From: Planctomycetota bacterium
GTDB taxonomy: Bacteria; Planctomycetota; UBA1135; UBA2386
DNA length: 5,539 nt
Direction of reading: 5' to 3'
Assembly (NCBI GenBank): GCA_023433825.1
Contig: JAEYTU010000118.1
Span: 1-5,539 of the forward strand
Part shown: positions 4,358-5,539 of the stretch, piece by piece
How positions within the stretch are numbered: position 1 is the first letter of the stretch
Layout: every line of letters begins with the position of its first letter
Notes under the pieces: generated by a model
What the model was told of the DNA's origin: nothing
The model's input: only the letters and a program-made list of their open reading frames with translations
Databases searched by the model: none
Position numbers and translations under genes: made by a program

Positions 4358-5539
4358 AAGAGTGGCCGCGACGCAGCCCCCGGGCGCGTTTCGAGCCGTT
4401 CGCTCGCACAGGCGCCGAGGACTTCGATGCCGGCTTCGATCGCCGCCGGCGTGACACGGGACAGAGACAGGCGCAGCGTCGGCTGCGGACGATGGGACGG
4501 GTCGAACGTCGAGCCCGGCGCGACGACGACGCCGGCCTCGGCCGCGCGCGCGGCGATCGCGTCGCCGTCGAGGCCGGAGGGGAGTTCGACCCACGACGCG
4601 TAGCCGCCCTCGGGGCGCGTCCAAAGCGTTCCGGCGGGCATGTGGCGCGCGAGTGCGCGATCGGCGGCGGCGTGACGTTCGCGCAACTCGTCGCGCAGTG
4701 CGCGAAGGTGCCGATCGTGAACGCCGCGACGCAGCAGATCGGCGAGCGCGGCTTGCAGCAGCGGGCTCGTCTCGAGGTCGAGGAAGCGCTTCAACGCGGC
4801 GACGCGTTCGATGACCGGCGCAGCGGCTTGCAGCCACCCGATCCGCACGCCGGGGAACAAGCCCTTGCTGAACGTCCGCACCGTCACGGTCAGGCCGCGC
4901 GGGTCGAGCTCGCGCAGGGACGGCAACGGCGTGCCGGCGAATCGCAGGTCGAGTTCGAACTCGTCCTCCAGCACCGGCACGTCGGTCTTGGTGACCTTCG
5001 CCATCAGCGCCTGCCGCTCGGCGAGATCCATCGTCCGCCCCGTCGGGTTGTGGAACGTAGGCATCACGTAGAGCAGCCGCACACGCGGATCGGCGAGCAC
5101 GGCGTCGACCGCGTGCGGCGAATCCATCGGCGCGAGGCGAAGCCCCTGGCACTTCAACAGTCCGAACAAGTGGTGATAGGTCGGGATCGCGACGGCGACC
5201 GCGTCGTCGGCCTGCGTGAACGTGCGCAGCACGAGATCCATGCCCTGCTGCGCGCCGCTCGTGATCAACACCTCGTCGGCGCGGCCGCCGTTGGCGACGA
5301 CCTGCTCGCGGAGTTCGAGGCTGCCGGCTGGGTCGCCGTACGACAGCACCTCGCCGCCGCGCTCGACGAGGACGCGTTGCAGCGACTGGCGAAACTCGTC
5401 GAGCGGGAACCGCGCGTCGTCGGGCAGCAGGTTCGCGAAGTCGGCGATCAACTCGACGCCGAGCGGGACGACGTGGTGGTCGGGTTGGGTCTGCAGGTGA
5501 TGCAGCGCCGCGTGGGCCGCGCGCGAGAACGTGTCGTGC
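4351..5539 (-). CDS. MocR-type (GntR/aminotransferase) regulator, PdxR-like candidate, 5' end beyond window
   Basis: The frame stays open to the right edge (395 sense codons visible), and no ATG or GTG start occurs in the first 29 codons, so the start is outside. The visible part is a fold-type I aminotransferase domain preceded by linker sequence. Numbering from the TTG at 5451, the motifs are FANLLPDDARFPLDEF (5-20), LSYGDPAG (36-43), LITSGAQQGMDLVLR (62-76), HNPTGRTM (134-141), VLEDEFELDLRF (160-171, D163 for the PLP pyridine nitrogen) and TFSKGLFPGVRIGW (193-206, PLP lysine K196, codon 4866-4864). The YGDPAG, SGAQQG and SK-LFPG-R-G blocks and the RHLRALRDELRERH segment (near 250-263) are typical of MocR regulators. 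The segment between GDPAG and ITSG is about eight residues shorter than usual. PdxR members bind PLP and control pdxST, and this gene lies directly upstream of pdxST. The winged-helix domain cannot be seen, so a stand-alone aminotransferase remains possible. Confidence 0.85.
   Translation of the reverse strand, partial: HDTFSRAAHAALHHLQTQPDHHVVPLGVELIADFANLLPDDARFPLDEFRQSLQRVLVERGGEVLSYGDPAGSLELREQVVANGGRADEVLITSGAQQGMDLVLRTFTQADDAVAVAIPTYHHLFGLLKCQGLRLAPMDSPHAVDAVLADPRVRLLYVMPTFHNPTGRTMDLAERQALMAKVTKTDVPVLEDEFELDLRFAGTPLPSLRELDPRGLTVTVRTFSKGLFPGVRIGWLQAAAPVIERVAALKRFLDLETSPLLQAALADLLRRGVHDRHLRALRDELRERHAAADRALARHMPAGTLWTRPEGGYASWVELPSGLDGDAIAARAAEAGVVVAPGSTFDPSHRPQPTLRLSLSRVTPAAIEAGIEVLGACASERLETRPGAASRPLFL

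Noticed and set aside
2991..4454. 487-codon plus-strand open frame antisense to pdxS
   Set aside because: Antisense to the highly conserved pdxS; composition is Arg/Asp/Leu-rich without domain features.
5449..5451. TTG at 5451 as the true start of the aminotransferase-like gene
   Set aside because: The frame remains open upstream to the window edge, and the upstream residues read as MocR linker leading into the conserved domain, so the gene begins outside the window.

Overview
The window is a very GC-rich, gene-dense bacterial chromosome segment with strong G/C bias at third codon positions, which is why long spurious open frames cover the opposite strand. Five protein genes are supported, two of them cut by the window edges. 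Carboxypeptidase-regulatory-like repeats behind a single membrane anchor, the very high GC, and the lack of a recognisable Shine-Dalgarno sequence at every visible start would suit a high-GC Planctomycetota-like lineage. That placement is a tentative inference. No RNA genes, mobile elements, CRISPR arrays or origins were seen.

Left part (1-1534): two divergent genes start about 130 bases apart. A minus-strand gene running off the left edge encodes an N-terminally anchored exported protein with at least one, probably two, carboxypeptidase-regulatory-like beta-sandwich domains. A plus-strand gene (731-1534) encodes a complete family 2 glycosyltransferase of the dolichol/polyprenyl-phosphate sugar synthase type, with no membrane segments. 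Five bases after its stop lies an elaborate nested inverted repeat (1539-1617) in the gap between convergent transcription units.

Right part (1748-5539, minus strand): a vitamin B6 cluster. In transcription order it holds a MocR-type regulator (aminotransferase-like domain and linker visible; DNA-binding domain beyond the right edge), pdxS (PLP synthase), pdxT (its glutaminase partner), and a dehydrogenase of the 2,4-diaminopentanoate dehydrogenase (Ord) family. The gaps are 64 bases, 11 bases and a 4-base ATGA overlap. PdxS and PdxT make pyridoxal 5'-phosphate (PLP) from ribose 5-phosphate, glyceraldehyde 3-phosphate and glutamine. MocR proteins of the PdxR subgroup sense PLP and control pdxST, so the layout suggests a self-regulated B6 operon. 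A perfect tandem 12-base direct repeat and a near-palindrome just upstream of pdxS are the best operator candidates.

The most unusual point is the Ord-family dehydrogenase joined to pdxT by an ATGA overlap. It has no evident role in known PLP synthesis, and no ornithine-fermentation genes are visible. It may mark an undescribed B6-linked amine or imine reaction, or may simply be co-transcribed.
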